A stretch of DNA of 64,000 nt from Labilibacter marinus (lineage in GTDB: Bacteria; Bacteroidota; Bacteroidia; Bacteroidales; Marinilabiliaceae): positions 62,001 through 126,000 of the forward strand of contig NZ_LXYE02000012.1 of NCBI RefSeq assembly GCF_001659685.2, read 5' to 3'. Under the pieces are notes generated by a model. The model did no database searches, had not been told where the DNA came from, and saw only the letters and a program-made list of their open reading frames with translations. The translations under genes and the position numbers were made by a program. Each line of letters opens with the position of its first letter. Within the stretch, counting starts at the first letter, position 1. This document shows, piece after piece, positions 1-7,523 of the stretch.

Positions 1-720
1 AAATCGGATTTATTAAAAGTTTACGGGATGGATTCAACACTTTATTTGAGAGTTGAGCCATATATTAATATTCCTACTAAATCGAAGCGTATTGATCGTA
101 ATGTAACTAAAGAAATACATTGGGTTAATTTTAACAAAGTAGGGGATGGGTTTTGGTCTGAGCAAATTAGTTCTGCTGTTATTCGTAAAGAGGCTAAAGA
201 GTTTATAACTAATTATTATATCAAAAAATCATTACCTCTATACAAAGTGGAAGAATATTCCGATACTCAACTACTAGGGTGGCTTCGTAAAAATGGAAGT
301 AAGAAATATGAGGAAAAGCAAAGGGCTAAGTTGCTTATTGAATTGAATACTGCTGCTGTTGATGATTTAAAACGCTTACCAGGTATTGGTGATAAACTGG
401 CAAATAGAATAATAAAGTTCAGGAATGCTTTGGGTGGTTTTCTTAATAAGGAGCAATTTGCGGAGGTTTACGGTATATCGGATGAATTATTTAAGCAGTT
501 AGAGTCGAGCTTAACAGTGAATGGAGCTTTGGTAATAAAGCTGGATATAAGAAATATGAATTTATCGTTAATTTCGAAACATCCATATATCAATTATAAG
601 CAAGCAAAAGAATTAAAAAACCTGTACAGAAAGAATGAAAATGTAAATGAAACCATGGTGCTAAGTCTGGGATCTATAAAAGAGTATGATTGGAGCAGGG
701 TTAAGCCTTATCTGAAGTGA
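1..720 (+). CDS. Helix-hairpin-helix (ComEA-like) protein, 5' end missing
   Basis: The frame is open from base 1, so the gene begins before the window; the ATG at 28 lies inside the protein. The first residues, ending in a VYGMD turn, are themselves the end of a helix-hairpin-helix (HhH) repeat. A second clear HhH lies at about residues 115-175 of the visible part (LNTAAVDDLKRLPGIGDKLA), and a third, weaker one lies at the C-terminus. Tandem HhH repeats bind DNA non-specifically; in the ComEA family they sit on the cell surface and take part in DNA uptake. Bacteroidota commonly carry a roughly 300-residue membrane-anchored protein of this type, but the membrane anchor cannot be seen here. The DNA-binding fold is well supported. 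A role in competence is only inferred from the family. Confidence 0.75.
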   Translation, partial: KSDLLKVYGMDSTLYLRVEPYINIPTKSKRIDRNVTKEIHWVNFNKVGDGFWSEQISSAVIRKEAKEFITNYYIKKSLPLYKVEEYSDTQLLGWLRKNGSKKYEEKQRAKLLIELNTAAVDDLKRLPGIGDKLANRIIKFRNALGGFLNKEQFAEVYGISDELFKQLESSLTVNGALVIKLDIRNMNLSLISKHPYINYKQAKELKNLYRKNENVNETMVLSLGSIKEYDWSRVKPYLK

Positions 721-779
721 ATGGTTAAGTCTTGTTTATAAGTGTTTTTGAGTGGGTTGAGAAAAAAAATAAACGATTA

Positions 780-811
780 TTTGTTGCTATCGATAATCTT
801 TAGTTTCTTTG
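780..811 (+). promoter_or_regulatory. Promoter upstream of rpsU
   Basis: TTTG at 780-783 and TTTCTTTG at 804-811 are separated by 20 bases. This fits the Bacteroidota primary-sigma pattern of a -33 TTTG and a -7 TAnnTTTG with one mismatch. It implies a leader of about 100 bases before rpsU. Confidence 0.55.
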
Positions 812-920
812 TACCCGCAAATAATTAAGGTGTTACCGTTTTAGTCTTTGGAATGTTTTGATTATTTGATGGTTAGTAAATGAATTTGTACGCAAATAAA
901 AAAAATAAAAAGAGAAAATT

Positions 921-1115
921 ATGATTGTTATTCCAATTAAAGAAGGCGAGAACATTGAGAGAGCATTGAAGAAATTCAAAAGAAAATTCGAAAAGACTGG
1001 TGCTATGCGCGAGTTACGTTCACGTCAGGCTTTTACAAAGCCTTCTATTGAAAGAAGAGAGGAAGTAAAGAAGGCTATCTACGTTCAGCAATTACAGCAA
1101 AACGAAGAAATGTAG
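921..1115 (+). CDS. rpsU: 30S ribosomal protein S21
   Basis: This is a 64-residue, strongly basic protein of normal S21 length. The pattern VIPIKEGENIERALKKFKRK followed by a second basic helix and a RREEVKK segment is typical of bacterial S21, which binds the 3' region of 16S rRNA in the small subunit and helps initiation. It starts at ATG 921 behind an A-rich stretch with no classical Shine-Dalgarno, as is usual in this phylum. The xerC-like gene follows 70 bases downstream, an arrangement seen in many Bacteroidota. Assignment is secure. Confidence 0.95.
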   Translation: MIVIPIKEGENIERALKKFKRKFEKTGAMRELRSRQAFTKPSIERREEVKKAIYVQQLQQNEEM

Positions 1116-1185
1116 GCTTTGTCTAGGTCGTTTTACTGTAATTTTTGTATATTCGTTTTTACGGAAAAGTAAGATGTGACCTTGG

Positions 1186-2064
1186 ATGATTTCGATTCAA
1201 TCGTTTTTAAAATATTTAGAGTTCGAGAAGCGCAGTTCGGAGCATACGCTTATATCATATCGCTGCGATCTCGAACAATTTTTATCTTTTTGTGAAGATA
1301 AAGAGGTAAGAGAGATAGGTTCTATCACAACAAAGTTTGTGAGGCGATGGGTGGTGAAGTTGGTAGATGATGGAATGGCACCCAAAAGTGTGAGTAGAAA
1401 AATTACAGCCTTAAAATCTTTTTTCAGATTTCAAATGAGAGAAGGTGTTGTTGAGGTAAGTCCTGTTGATGGAGTGGTCACTCCTAAGATTCCGAAAAAA
1501 CTTCCTGTATTTGTACGTGATGCTGAAATGAATCATTTGTTGGATGATATTCCATTTGCAAACGATTTTGAAGGTGTTAGAGATAAATTGATTCTTGAAT
1601 TGTTTTACGGTTCAGGTATGCGCTTATCTGAGTTGGTTAATTTAACCGATCGATGTTTTGATTTAAAACAAGGCTTGGTTAAAGTAACTGGTAAATTTAA
1701 GAAGGAACGTTTAATTCCGATGTATAAGGAGTTGGTTGAATTGGTGAAGAGTTATATTGGAGTACGAGATGCGGAGTTTGGTGAAGTTGGTGCATTTTTT
1801 GTAACGGCAAAAGGTGTAAAGGTGTATCATAAGTTGGTGTATCGAGTAGTGAATAAGTATTTAGGCTTAGTTACTACTTTGCATAAAAAAAGCCCTCATG
1901 TTTTGAGGCACTCGTTTGCAACTTCATTATTGAATGCAGGAGCAGATTTAAATGCAATTAAAGAGTTATTAGGACACTCGAATTTAAATGCGACAGAAGT
2001 GTATACGCATAGTAGTTTCGAGAAAATAACTGATATATATAATCAGGCCCATCCGCGGTCTTAA
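1186..2064 (+). CDS. xerC: Tyrosine recombinase, XerC/XerD type
   Basis: This 292-residue protein has the two-domain layout of housekeeping Xer recombinases: an N-terminal SAM-like core-binding domain (about residues 1-85) and a C-terminal catalytic domain. Catalytic residues are visible in order: Arg in GSGMRLSE, Lys in the GKFKKER strand, HVLRH, the His of LLGHSN, and the nucleophilic Tyr of EVYTHSS. Xer proteins resolve chromosome dimers at dif sites. Its position between rpsU and hpf is a standard Bacteroidota locus, which favours a housekeeping role over a mobile-element integrase. Whether it is strictly XerC or XerD orthologous cannot be decided from sequence inspection alone. Confidence 0.88.
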   Translation: MISIQSFLKYLEFEKRSSEHTLISYRCDLEQFLSFCEDKEVREIGSITTKFVRRWVVKLVDDGMAPKSVSRKITALKSFFRFQMREGVVEVSPVDGVVTPKIPKKLPVFVRDAEMNHLLDDIPFANDFEGVRDKLILELFYGSGMRLSELVNLTDRCFDLKQGLVKVTGKFKKERLIPMYKELVELVKSYIGVRDAEFGEVGAFFVTAKGVKVYHKLVYRVVNKYLGLVTTLHKKSPHVLRHSFATSLLNAGADLNAIKELLGHSNLNATEVYTHSSFEKITDIYNQAHPRS

Positions 2065-2082
2065 ATAATTGGAGGATTTCAT

Positions 2083-2376
2083 ATGAACGTAACAATTCAG
2101 TCAGTAAAATTTGATGCGGCAGATAAATTAAAAGAGTTTATCGAGCAAAAAGTAAATAAATTGGATGTTTTTTTTGATGGTATTATTGATGCAGAAGTGA
2201 TACTTAAGCTAGATAAGTCAGAATCATCAGAAAACAAGGTAGCGGAAATCGGTTTGAAAGTACCAGGTTCGGATTTGTTTGCAAAAAAACAAACTAAATC
2301 TTTTGAGGAGTCAATTGATCTTTGTTGTGGAGCTTTAAAAAAGCAGTTGATTAAGAAGAAGGAAAAGGTGAAATAA
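2083..2376 (+). CDS. hpf: Ribosome hibernation-promoting factor (short HPF/RaiA family)
   Basis: This is a 97-residue member of the S30AE/HPF family with the usual pattern of beta strands and amphipathic helices (VTIQSVKFDAADKLKEFIEQ at the N-terminus) and a basic C-terminus (KKQLIKKKEKVK). Short HPF binds the decoding region of the 30S subunit and stabilises inactive ribosomes in slow growth. It lacks the C-terminal dimerisation domain of long HPF. It starts at ATG 2083, 18 bases after the xerC-like stop and behind a GGAGG sequence at 2071-2075, one of the few recognisable ribosome-binding sites in the window. It is probably co-transcribed with the recombinase. Confidence 0.88.
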   Translation: MNVTIQSVKFDAADKLKEFIEQKVNKLDVFFDGIIDAEVILKLDKSESSENKVAEIGLKVPGSDLFAKKQTKSFEESIDLCCGALKKQLIKKKEKVK

Positions 2377-2494
2377 TCTGGTTGATATCAGGTTTGAATT
2401 GCATTTTTGTTTGGTGGTAAGGTGTTGTGTGTTAGGATGATTATGGAGGTGGTTAATTATTTACATTGAAGGTGTAAAAAAAAATCTATTTTTA

Positions 2495-2526
2495 TTGTTG
2501 TCTTTAAGAAATATATTATACATTTG
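2495..2526 (+). promoter_or_regulatory. Promoter of the tRNA-tuf operon
   Basis: A perfect TAnnTTTG element (TACATTTG, 2519-2526) lies 21 bases downstream of a TTG at 2495-2497. The transcript would start near 2533 and run through a leader of about 110 bases with several short hairpins, for example the ACCTTTT/AAAAGGT arms just before tRNA-Tyr. The interval 2377-2643 holds no gene. Confidence 0.65.
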
Positions 2527-2643
2527 CACACCGTTTTAGGAATGTAATTTTACTACCTAAAATAAGTTATAGAGTGGCTGGTTGTTGAAAAGTGATCAGC
2601 CTCTTGAGTGAAATAAAGTGACCTTTTAATGAAAAGGTGATTT

Positions 2644-2726
2644 GGGAAGATACCAAAGTGGCCAACTGGGGCGGACTGTAACTCCGCTGACTTTCGTCTT
2701 CGTAGGTTCGAATCCTGCTCTTCCCA
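2644..2726 (+). tRNA. tRNA-Tyr (GTA)
   Basis: The acceptor arms GGGAAGA and TCTTCCC pair fully, with discriminator A at 2726. The anticodon GTA is at 2678-2680. A long variable arm follows the anticodon stem, as expected for a class II tRNA-Tyr, and the T-arm GGTTCGAATCC is canonical. CCA is not encoded. Confidence 0.95.
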
Positions 2727-2787
2727 CAAGAACCGGAAATGTTTTAAATTATCCGGGGTTTTGCGAAGTTTTTGATTAATAATTCAT

Positions 2788-2795
2788 TACCTTTG
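2788..2795 (+). promoter_or_regulatory. -7 promoter element before tRNA-Gly
   Basis: TACCTTTG is a perfect TAnnTTTG match 16 bases before tRNA-Gly. The upstream TTG (2761-2763) lies 24 bases away, longer than usual, so this is a possible secondary promoter within the tRNA cluster. Confidence 0.35.
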
Positions 2796-2811
2796 TAGCC
2801 CCGAATCAAAA

Positions 2812-2884
2812 GCGGGAGTAGCTCAGCTGATAGAGCATTAGCCTTCCACGCTAAGGGTCGCGGGTTTGAATCCCGTCTCCCGCT
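2812..2884 (+). tRNA. tRNA-Gly (TCC)
   Basis: The acceptor arms GCGGGAG and CTCCCGC pair, with discriminator T at 2884. The anticodon loop CTTCCAC gives anticodon TCC at 2845-2847. The D-arm (GCTCAGCTGATAGAGC) and T-arm are canonical. Confidence 0.95.
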
Positions 2885-2890
2885 CAATCG

Positions 2891-2962
<72 letters not shown>

Positions 2963-3023
2963 CTATTCTGGTTCGGATTTTAAAAATATAAGTTAATATC
3001 TAATTGTCTAATTATTTCGAGTT

Positions 3024-4211
3024 ATGGCTAAAGAACATTATGACAGGTCAAAGCCTCATGTGAACATCGGTACGATTGGTCACGTTGACCACGGTAAAAC
3101 TACTTTAACAGCTGCAATCACTAAAGTGCTAGCAGATAAAGGATTTTCAGAAGCAAGAGATTTTGATCAAATTGATAATGCTCCTGAGGAAAAGGAAAGG
3201 GGTATTACTATTAACAGTGCTCACGTTGAGTATGCAACAGAGAATCGTCACTATGCGCACGTTGACTGTCCAGGTCACGCCGATTATGTGAAGAACATGG
3301 TAACTGGTGCTGCACAGATGGATGGAGCTATCATTGTAGTTGCTTCTACTGATGGTCCTATGCCTCAAACTCGTGAGCATATCCTATTAGCACGTCAGGT
3401 AAACGTACCTAAATTGGTCGTTTTCATGAACAAAGTTGATATGGTAGATGACGAGGAGCTTTTAGAGCTTGTTGAGATGGAAATTCGTGAACTGTTAGAC
3501 TTTTATGAGTTTGATGGTGACAACACTCCTGTTATTCAAGGATCTGCTTTAGGTGGATTGAATGGAGACGAGAAGTGGGTTGAGAAAATCATGGAGTTAA
3601 TGAATGCTGTTGATACATGGATTCCAATTCCTCCACGTGATGTTGAAAAACCTTTCTTGATGCCTATCGAGGATGTATTCTCTATTACTGGTCGTGGTAC
3701 TGTTGCTACAGGTCGTATCGAAACAGGTACTATCCACACAGGTGATGAAATGCAAATCATCGGTTTAGGTGCTGAAGGTAAGAAGACTGTATGTACTGGT
3801 GTTGAAATGTTCCGTAAGATTCTTGATGACGGACAAGCTGGTGATAACGTAGGTCTTTTATTACGTGGTATCGATAAAGAAGAAATTAAAAGAGGTATGG
3901 TTCTTGGTGCTCCAGGACTTATTACTCCACATACTAAATTTAAAGCTGAGGTATATATCTTGAAGAAAGAAGAAGGTGGTCGTCACACTCCTTTCCATAA
4001 CAAGTATCGTCCTCAATTTTACCTACGTACTCTTGATGTAACTGGTGAGATTTCTTTACCAGAAGGTACTGAAATGGTAATGCCTGGTGATAATGTAACT
4101 ATCACTGTAGAGCTTATCTACCCAGTAGCTGTTGATCAAGGTCTTCGTTTTGCTATCCGTGAAGGTGGTAGAACTGTAGGTGCAGGTCAGGTAACTGAAA
4201 TTATTGAGTAA
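3024..4211 (+). CDS. tuf: Translation elongation factor Tu
   Basis: This is a 395-residue EF-Tu of full length. The G1 P-loop GHVDHGKT, the switch region RGITIN, G3 DCPGH and G4 NKVD are all present, followed by beta-barrel domains 2 and 3. It delivers aminoacyl-tRNA to the ribosomal A site using GTP. The gene follows three tRNAs and is followed by a strong terminator, then tRNA-Trp and secE, the tRNA-tuf-secE order common in this phylum. Codon use looks strongly biased, as expected for a highly expressed gene. Confidence 0.98.
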   Translation: MAKEHYDRSKPHVNIGTIGHVDHGKTTLTAAITKVLADKGFSEARDFDQIDNAPEEKERGITINSAHVEYATENRHYAHVDCPGHADYVKNMVTGAAQMDGAIIVVASTDGPMPQTREHILLARQVNVPKLVVFMNKVDMVDDEELLELVEMEIRELLDFYEFDGDNTPVIQGSALGGLNGDEKWVEKIMELMNAVDTWIPIPPRDVEKPFLMPIEDVFSITGRGTVATGRIETGTIHTGDEMQIIGLGAEGKKTVCTGVEMFRKILDDGQAGDNVGLLLRGIDKEEIKRGMVLGAPGLITPHTKFKAEVYILKKEEGGRHTPFHNKYRPQFYLRTLDVTGEISLPEGTEMVMPGDNVTITVELIYPVAVDQGLRFAIREGGRTVGAGQVTEIIE

Positions 4212-4224
4212 TCAATATATATTT

Positions 4225-4255
4225 AAGTGGAAGAGTTTACTCTTCCACTTTTTTT
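4225..4255 (+). terminator. Intrinsic terminator after tuf
   Basis: AAGTGGAAGAG (4225-4235) and CTCTTCCACTT (4240-4250) form an 11-bp stem with a TTTA loop, ending in a T run (4249-4255). Confidence 0.88.
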
Positions 4256-4258
4256 AAT

Positions 4259-4331
4259 ACGGGATTAGCTCAGTTGGTAGAGCACTGGTCTCCAAAACCA
4301 GGTGTCAGGAGTTCGAGTCTCTTATCCCGTG
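4259..4331 (+). tRNA. tRNA-Trp (CCA)
   Basis: The acceptor arms ACGGGAT and ATCCCGT pair, with discriminator G at 4331. The anticodon loop CTCCAAA gives CCA at 4292-4294. It begins only 4 bases after the tuf terminator T run, so part of its transcription may come from read-through. Confidence 0.95.
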
Positions 4332-4335
4332 CAAA

Positions 4336-4372
4336 GCCGGATGAAAAATCGTTAAAGCGATTGTTATCCGGC
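4336..4372 (+). other. Stem-loop between tRNA-Trp and secE
   Basis: GCCGGAT (4336-4342) pairs with ATCCGGC (4366-4372). Inside it AATCG (4347-4351) pairs with CGATT (4358-4362). No T run follows, so it looks more like a processing or stability hairpin in the tRNA-secE transcript than a terminator. Confidence 0.5.
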
Positions 4373-4426
4373 AAAATAGTAAAAGAATCACGGTGCTTTT
4401 TTAGTGCCAGTTAAAGAAATAAAGCA

Positions 4427-4621
4427 GTGAGCAAAATTGTAAATTACTTTAAAGACGTTCAGAACGAGTTAGTGAACAAAACGTCATGGCCAACATGGGC
4501 TGAGTTGCAAAATAGTGCTTTAGTTGTAATGGTTGCTTCTGCGATTATTGCTGGCATAGTTTATGGAATGGACGTTACTTTTGATAAGTCTCTAGATTGG
4601 ATTTATAAGCAACTTTACTAA
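4427..4621 (+). CDS. secE: Preprotein translocase subunit SecE
   Basis: This 64-residue single-span SecE has an amphipathic N-terminal helix with the conserved NKTSWPTWAEL motif, followed by one membrane segment (about residues 29-49). SecE clamps SecY in the SecYEG channel. The start codon is GTG at 4427; no in-frame ATG exists in the right place, and the protein from GTG has the expected length. nusG starts 13 bases downstream, the near-universal secE-nusG pair. Confidence 0.95.
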   Translation: MSKIVNYFKDVQNELVNKTSWPTWAELQNSALVVMVASAIIAGIVYGMDVTFDKSLDWIYKQLY

Positions 4622-4634
4622 GAAAGTCGTATAC

Positions 4635-5186
4635 ATGGGTAATCTAGATAAAAAATGGTACGTACTAAGAGCCATTGGAGGAAAAGAGAAAAAAGTAAAA
4701 GAGTACGTTGAAAATGAAGTTGAGCGCTTAAATCTGCAAGACTATATTGCTCAAGTTCTTATTCCTCAAGAAAAAGTATACCAAATTCGTAACGGTAAAA
4801 AAATCAGTAAAGAAAGAAATTACTTCCCTGGTTATGTTATGATTGAAGCTGCTTTAGTTGGAGAAGTACCACATATTCTTAAAAGTATTCCAAATGTTAT
4901 TGGTTTTTTAGGTGACCGAGATAATAGTGCTGTACCTTTACGTATTGCTGAGGTAAACAGAATTCTTGGTAAAGTAGATGAATTAGCGGATTCTGAAAAC
5001 GAGGAATTTGATGTTCCTTATTTTGTAGGTGAAACCGTAAAAGTTATCGACGGACCATTCAATGGTTTCAATGGTACTATTGAGGATGTAAACGAAGAGA
5101 AAAGAAAGCTTCAGGTAATGGTTAAGATTTTCGGAAGAAAGACTCCATTAGAATTAAGTTTTCTTCAAGTAGAAAAAGAACAATAG
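4635..5186 (+). CDS. nusG: Transcription termination/antitermination factor NusG
   Basis: This 183-residue protein has an N-terminal NGN domain (starting WYVLRAIGGKEKKVKEYVE, with the FPGYV strand) and a C-terminal KOW domain (VKVIDGPFNGFNGTIEDVN). NusG binds the RNA polymerase clamp, supports processive elongation, and links polymerase to Rho or the ribosome. It lies between secE and rplK in the conserved order. The 111 bases before rplK carry a small inverted repeat (5217-5224 with 5229-5236) but no convincing terminator. Confidence 0.96.
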   Translation: MGNLDKKWYVLRAIGGKEKKVKEYVENEVERLNLQDYIAQVLIPQEKVYQIRNGKKISKERNYFPGYVMIEAALVGEVPHILKSIPNVIGFLGDRDNSAVPLRIAEVNRILGKVDELADSENEEFDVPYFVGETVKVIDGPFNGFNGTIEDVNEEKRKLQVMVKIFGRKTPLELSFLQVEKEQ

Positions 5187-5297
5187 GTCACTTTAAGCTT
5201 GTATGTTTAAGCTTCCATAAAAGATTTATCTTTTATCACTGCAAGAACTGAAGCGACTGATTTCTTATATATATATTAATTAAATAAGAATTGCTAC

Positions 5298-5741
5298 ATG
5301 GCTAAAGAAGTAGAAACTTTTATCAAATTACAGATAAAAGGTGGAGCGGCAAACCCTTCACCACCTGTAGGGCCTGCATTAGGTGCTAAAGGTGTGAATA
5401 TAATGGAGTTTTGTAAGCAATTCAATGCCAGAACTCAGGAAAAGGCAGGTAAAGTTTTACCAGTTGTTATTTCGGTGTATACTGACAAGTCTTTTGATTT
5501 TGTTATTAAAACACCACCAGCAGCTGTTCAACTTTTAGATGCCGCAAAGCTTAAAAGTGGTTCTCCTGAGCCCAACCGTAAAAAGGTAGGTTCAGTATCA
5601 TGGGATCAAGTGAAAGCGATTGCTGAGGATAAAATGGCTGATTTGAATTGTTTTACAGTTAGCTCCGGTATGAAGATGGTGGCCGGAACTGCCAGAAGTA
5701 TGGGTATTACCGTAAATGGTGATTTCCCTGGTGATAACTAA
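5298..5741 (+). CDS. rplK: 50S ribosomal protein L11
   Basis: This 147-residue L11 shows the hallmark [19 protein letters not shown] motif near the N-terminus and the C-terminal 23S rRNA-binding domain ([10 protein letters not shown]). L11 forms the GTPase-associated centre with the L10-L12 stalk. It is the first of the rplKAJL genes; rplA follows after 19 bases. Confidence 0.97.
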   Translation: MAKEVETFIKLQIKGGAANPSPPVGPALGAKGVNIMEFCKQFNARTQEKAGKVLPVVISVYTDKSFDFVIKTPPAAVQLLDAAKLKSGSPEPNRKKVGSVSWDQVKAIAEDKMADLNCFTVSSGMKMVAGTARSMGITVNGDFPGDN

Positions 5742-5760
5742 TAAATACCATTTTGGAGAT

Positions 5761-6456
5761 ATGACAAAACTAACAAAGAGTAAAAAGTTAGCGTTAGATA
5801 AAATCGAAGCCGGAAAGCAATATTCGCTTGAGGAAGCAGCCAAATTGGTAAAAGAAATTACCACAACAAAATTTGATGCTTCGGTAGATGTTGACGTAAG
5901 GTTAGGTGTTGATCCAAGAAAAGCCAACCAAATGGTAAGAGGAATTTGTACTCTTCCGCATGGTACTGGTAAAGAAGTTCGTGTTTTAGTTTTATGTACT
6001 CCTGATAAGGAAGAAGAAGCTAAAAGTGCAGGAGCTGATTTTGTTGGATTGGATGAATACGTAGATAAAATCAAAGGCGGTTGGACCGATATTGATGTTA
6101 TTATTACTATGCCTAGTGTGATGGCTAAAGTTGGACAATTAGGACGTGTTTTAGGTCCTCGTGGTTTAATGCCAAACCCTAAGAGTGGTACTGTAACTAT
6201 GGAAGTAGGTAAAGCTGTAAATGAAGTGAAAGCTGGAAAAATCGACTTTAAAGTTGATAAGTACGGTATAATTCATACTTCAATCGGAAAAGTATCCTTT
6301 GATGAGAAAAAAATTGCTGAGAACGCGCAAGAATTTATTAATGTAATTAATAAACTTAAGCCAAGTTCAGCAAAAGGAACTTACATTAAGAGCATAAGTC
6401 TTTCAAGTACGATGAGTCCAGGTATTAGTGTTGAAGCCAAATCGGTTGAAGCCTAA
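5761..6456 (+). CDS. rplA: 50S ribosomal protein L1
   Basis: This is a 231-residue L1 with the signature [13 protein letters not shown] and the usual two-domain sequence. L1 forms the mobile stalk at the E site and often represses its own operon by binding the mRNA. The start is ATG 5761, giving [13 protein letters not shown] and following a GGAG sequence; the longer frame from 5716 would overlap the end of rplK and adds residues foreign to the family. Confidence 0.96.
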   Translation: MTKLTKSKKLALDKIEAGKQYSLEEAAKLVKEITTTKFDASVDVDVRLGVDPRKANQMVRGICTLPHGTGKEVRVLVLCTPDKEEEAKSAGADFVGLDEYVDKIKGGWTDIDVIITMPSVMAKVGQLGRVLGPRGLMPNPKSGTVTMEVGKAVNEVKAGKIDFKVDKYGIIHTSIGKVSFDEKKIAENAQEFINVINKLKPSSAKGTYIKSISLSSTMSPGISVEAKSVEA

Positions 6457-6483
6457 ACGTTTAACTAACAAAAAAAAGGAATC

Positions 6484-7002
6484 ATGAAAAAGGAAGATAA
6501 AAGCTTACTTGTAAAAGAACTTACCGAAAATATAGCAGAGTACAATCACTTTTATGTGGTTGATGCTGGTGATATGGATTCGGGTAAGACGAGTGACCTT
6601 CGTAGACTTTGTTTTAACAAAGAGGTGAAGATGATGATGGTAAAAAATACCTTATTCACAAAAGCACTTAAAGAGTCTGAAGGTGATTACGACGAACTAT
6701 TTGATACGTTAAAAGGTTCAACAGCAGTTTTCTTTTGTAATACAGGTAATGTGCCTGCAAAACTTATTAAAGAGTTTAGCAAAGCAAATAAAAAGCCAGT
6801 ATTAAAAAGTGCCTATGTTGAGGAGTCTGTATATCTTGGTGCTGAGTCTTTAGAGGCTCTTGTAGGTATCAAGTCTAAGGACGAGCTTATTGGCGATATC
6901 GTTGCATTATTACAATCACCGGCGAAAAATGTTATTTCTGCGCTACAGTCTGGTGGTTCTACAATTCACGGTGTGTTACAAACACTAGCAGAAAAAGAGT
7001 AA
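6484..7002 (+). CDS. rplJ: 50S ribosomal protein L10
   Basis: This is a 172-residue L10 with the N-terminal rRNA-binding domain (beginning MKKEDKSLLVKELTENI, with VKNTLFTKAL) and a C-terminal helix that recruits L7/L12 dimers. It lies 27 bases after rplA and 38 bases before rplL. Confidence 0.95.
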   Translation: MKKEDKSLLVKELTENIAEYNHFYVVDAGDMDSGKTSDLRRLCFNKEVKMMMVKNTLFTKALKESEGDYDELFDTLKGSTAVFFCNTGNVPAKLIKEFSKANKKPVLKSAYVEESVYLGAESLEALVGIKSKDELIGDIVALLQSPAKNVISALQSGGSTIHGVLQTLAEKE

Positions 7003-7040
7003 ATAAAAGAAAAATAACAATATTTTAATAAATAAATAAA

Positions 7041-7418
7041 ATGGCAGATTTAAAGAAGCTTGCAGAAGAGTTAGTTAACCTAACAGTAAAAGATGTTAAC
7101 GAACTTGCAGAGATCCTTAAAGAAGAATATGGTATTGAGCCTGCTGCTGCAGCTGTAGCTGTAGCTGGACCTGCAGCTGGTGGAGACGCTGGTGCTGCTG
7201 AAGAGCAAACTGAATTTGACGTGATTCTTAAGTCACCAGGATCATCTAAATTAGCTATCGTTAAGTTAGTAAAAGAGATGACTGGAGTAGGTCTTAAAGA
7301 AGCTAAAGAATTAGTTGACAAAGCACCTGCACCATTAAAAGAGAAAGTAACTAAAGAAGAAGCTGAAGCACTTAAAACTCAATTAACAGAGGCTGGAGCA
7401 GAAGTTGAACTTAAGTAA
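7041..7418 (+). CDS. rplL: 50S ribosomal protein L7/L12
   Basis: This 125-residue acidic protein has an N-terminal dimerisation helix, an Ala/Gly-rich hinge (about residues 35-57) and the C-terminal factor-binding domain ([20 protein letters not shown] and [13 protein letters not shown]). Multiple copies form the ribosomal stalk that recruits translation GTPases. A strong hairpin with a T run follows before rpoB. Confidence 0.97.
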   Translation: MADLKKLAEELVNLTVKDVNELAEILKEEYGIEPAAAAVAVAGPAAGGDAGAAEEQTEFDVILKSPGSSKLAIVKLVKEMTGVGLKEAKELVDKAPAPLKEKVTKEEAEALKTQLTEAGAEVELK

Positions 7419-7443
7419 GTTATTACTACCTAATATAGGGAAC

Positions 7444-7483
7444 GGTTTAGGGACTTATCATTGATAAGTTCCTAGACCTTTTT
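7444..7483 (+). terminator. Attenuator-like terminator between rplL and rpoB
   Basis: Bases 7444-7459 (starting GGTTTAGGGA) pair with 7463-7478 across a 3-base loop, a 16-bp stem with only wobble imperfections. TTTTT follows at 7479-7483. Partial termination here would set the excess of L7/L12 over RNA polymerase subunits, as known at this junction in other bacteria. Confidence 0.75.
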
Positions 7484-7523
7484 ATGCATTTATGTTATAA
7501 GTTCAATTAATTTTTGTTGATAG

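Noticed and set aside
1186-2064. XerC-like gene as a mobile-element integrase
   Set aside because: No attachment site repeats, no excess of foreign genes and a conserved rpsU-xerC-hpf setting; a housekeeping recombinase is the simpler reading.
5716-5760. Upstream extension of rplA
   Set aside because: It overlaps the end of rplK and adds residues not found in L1 proteins; ATG 5761 gives the normal start.
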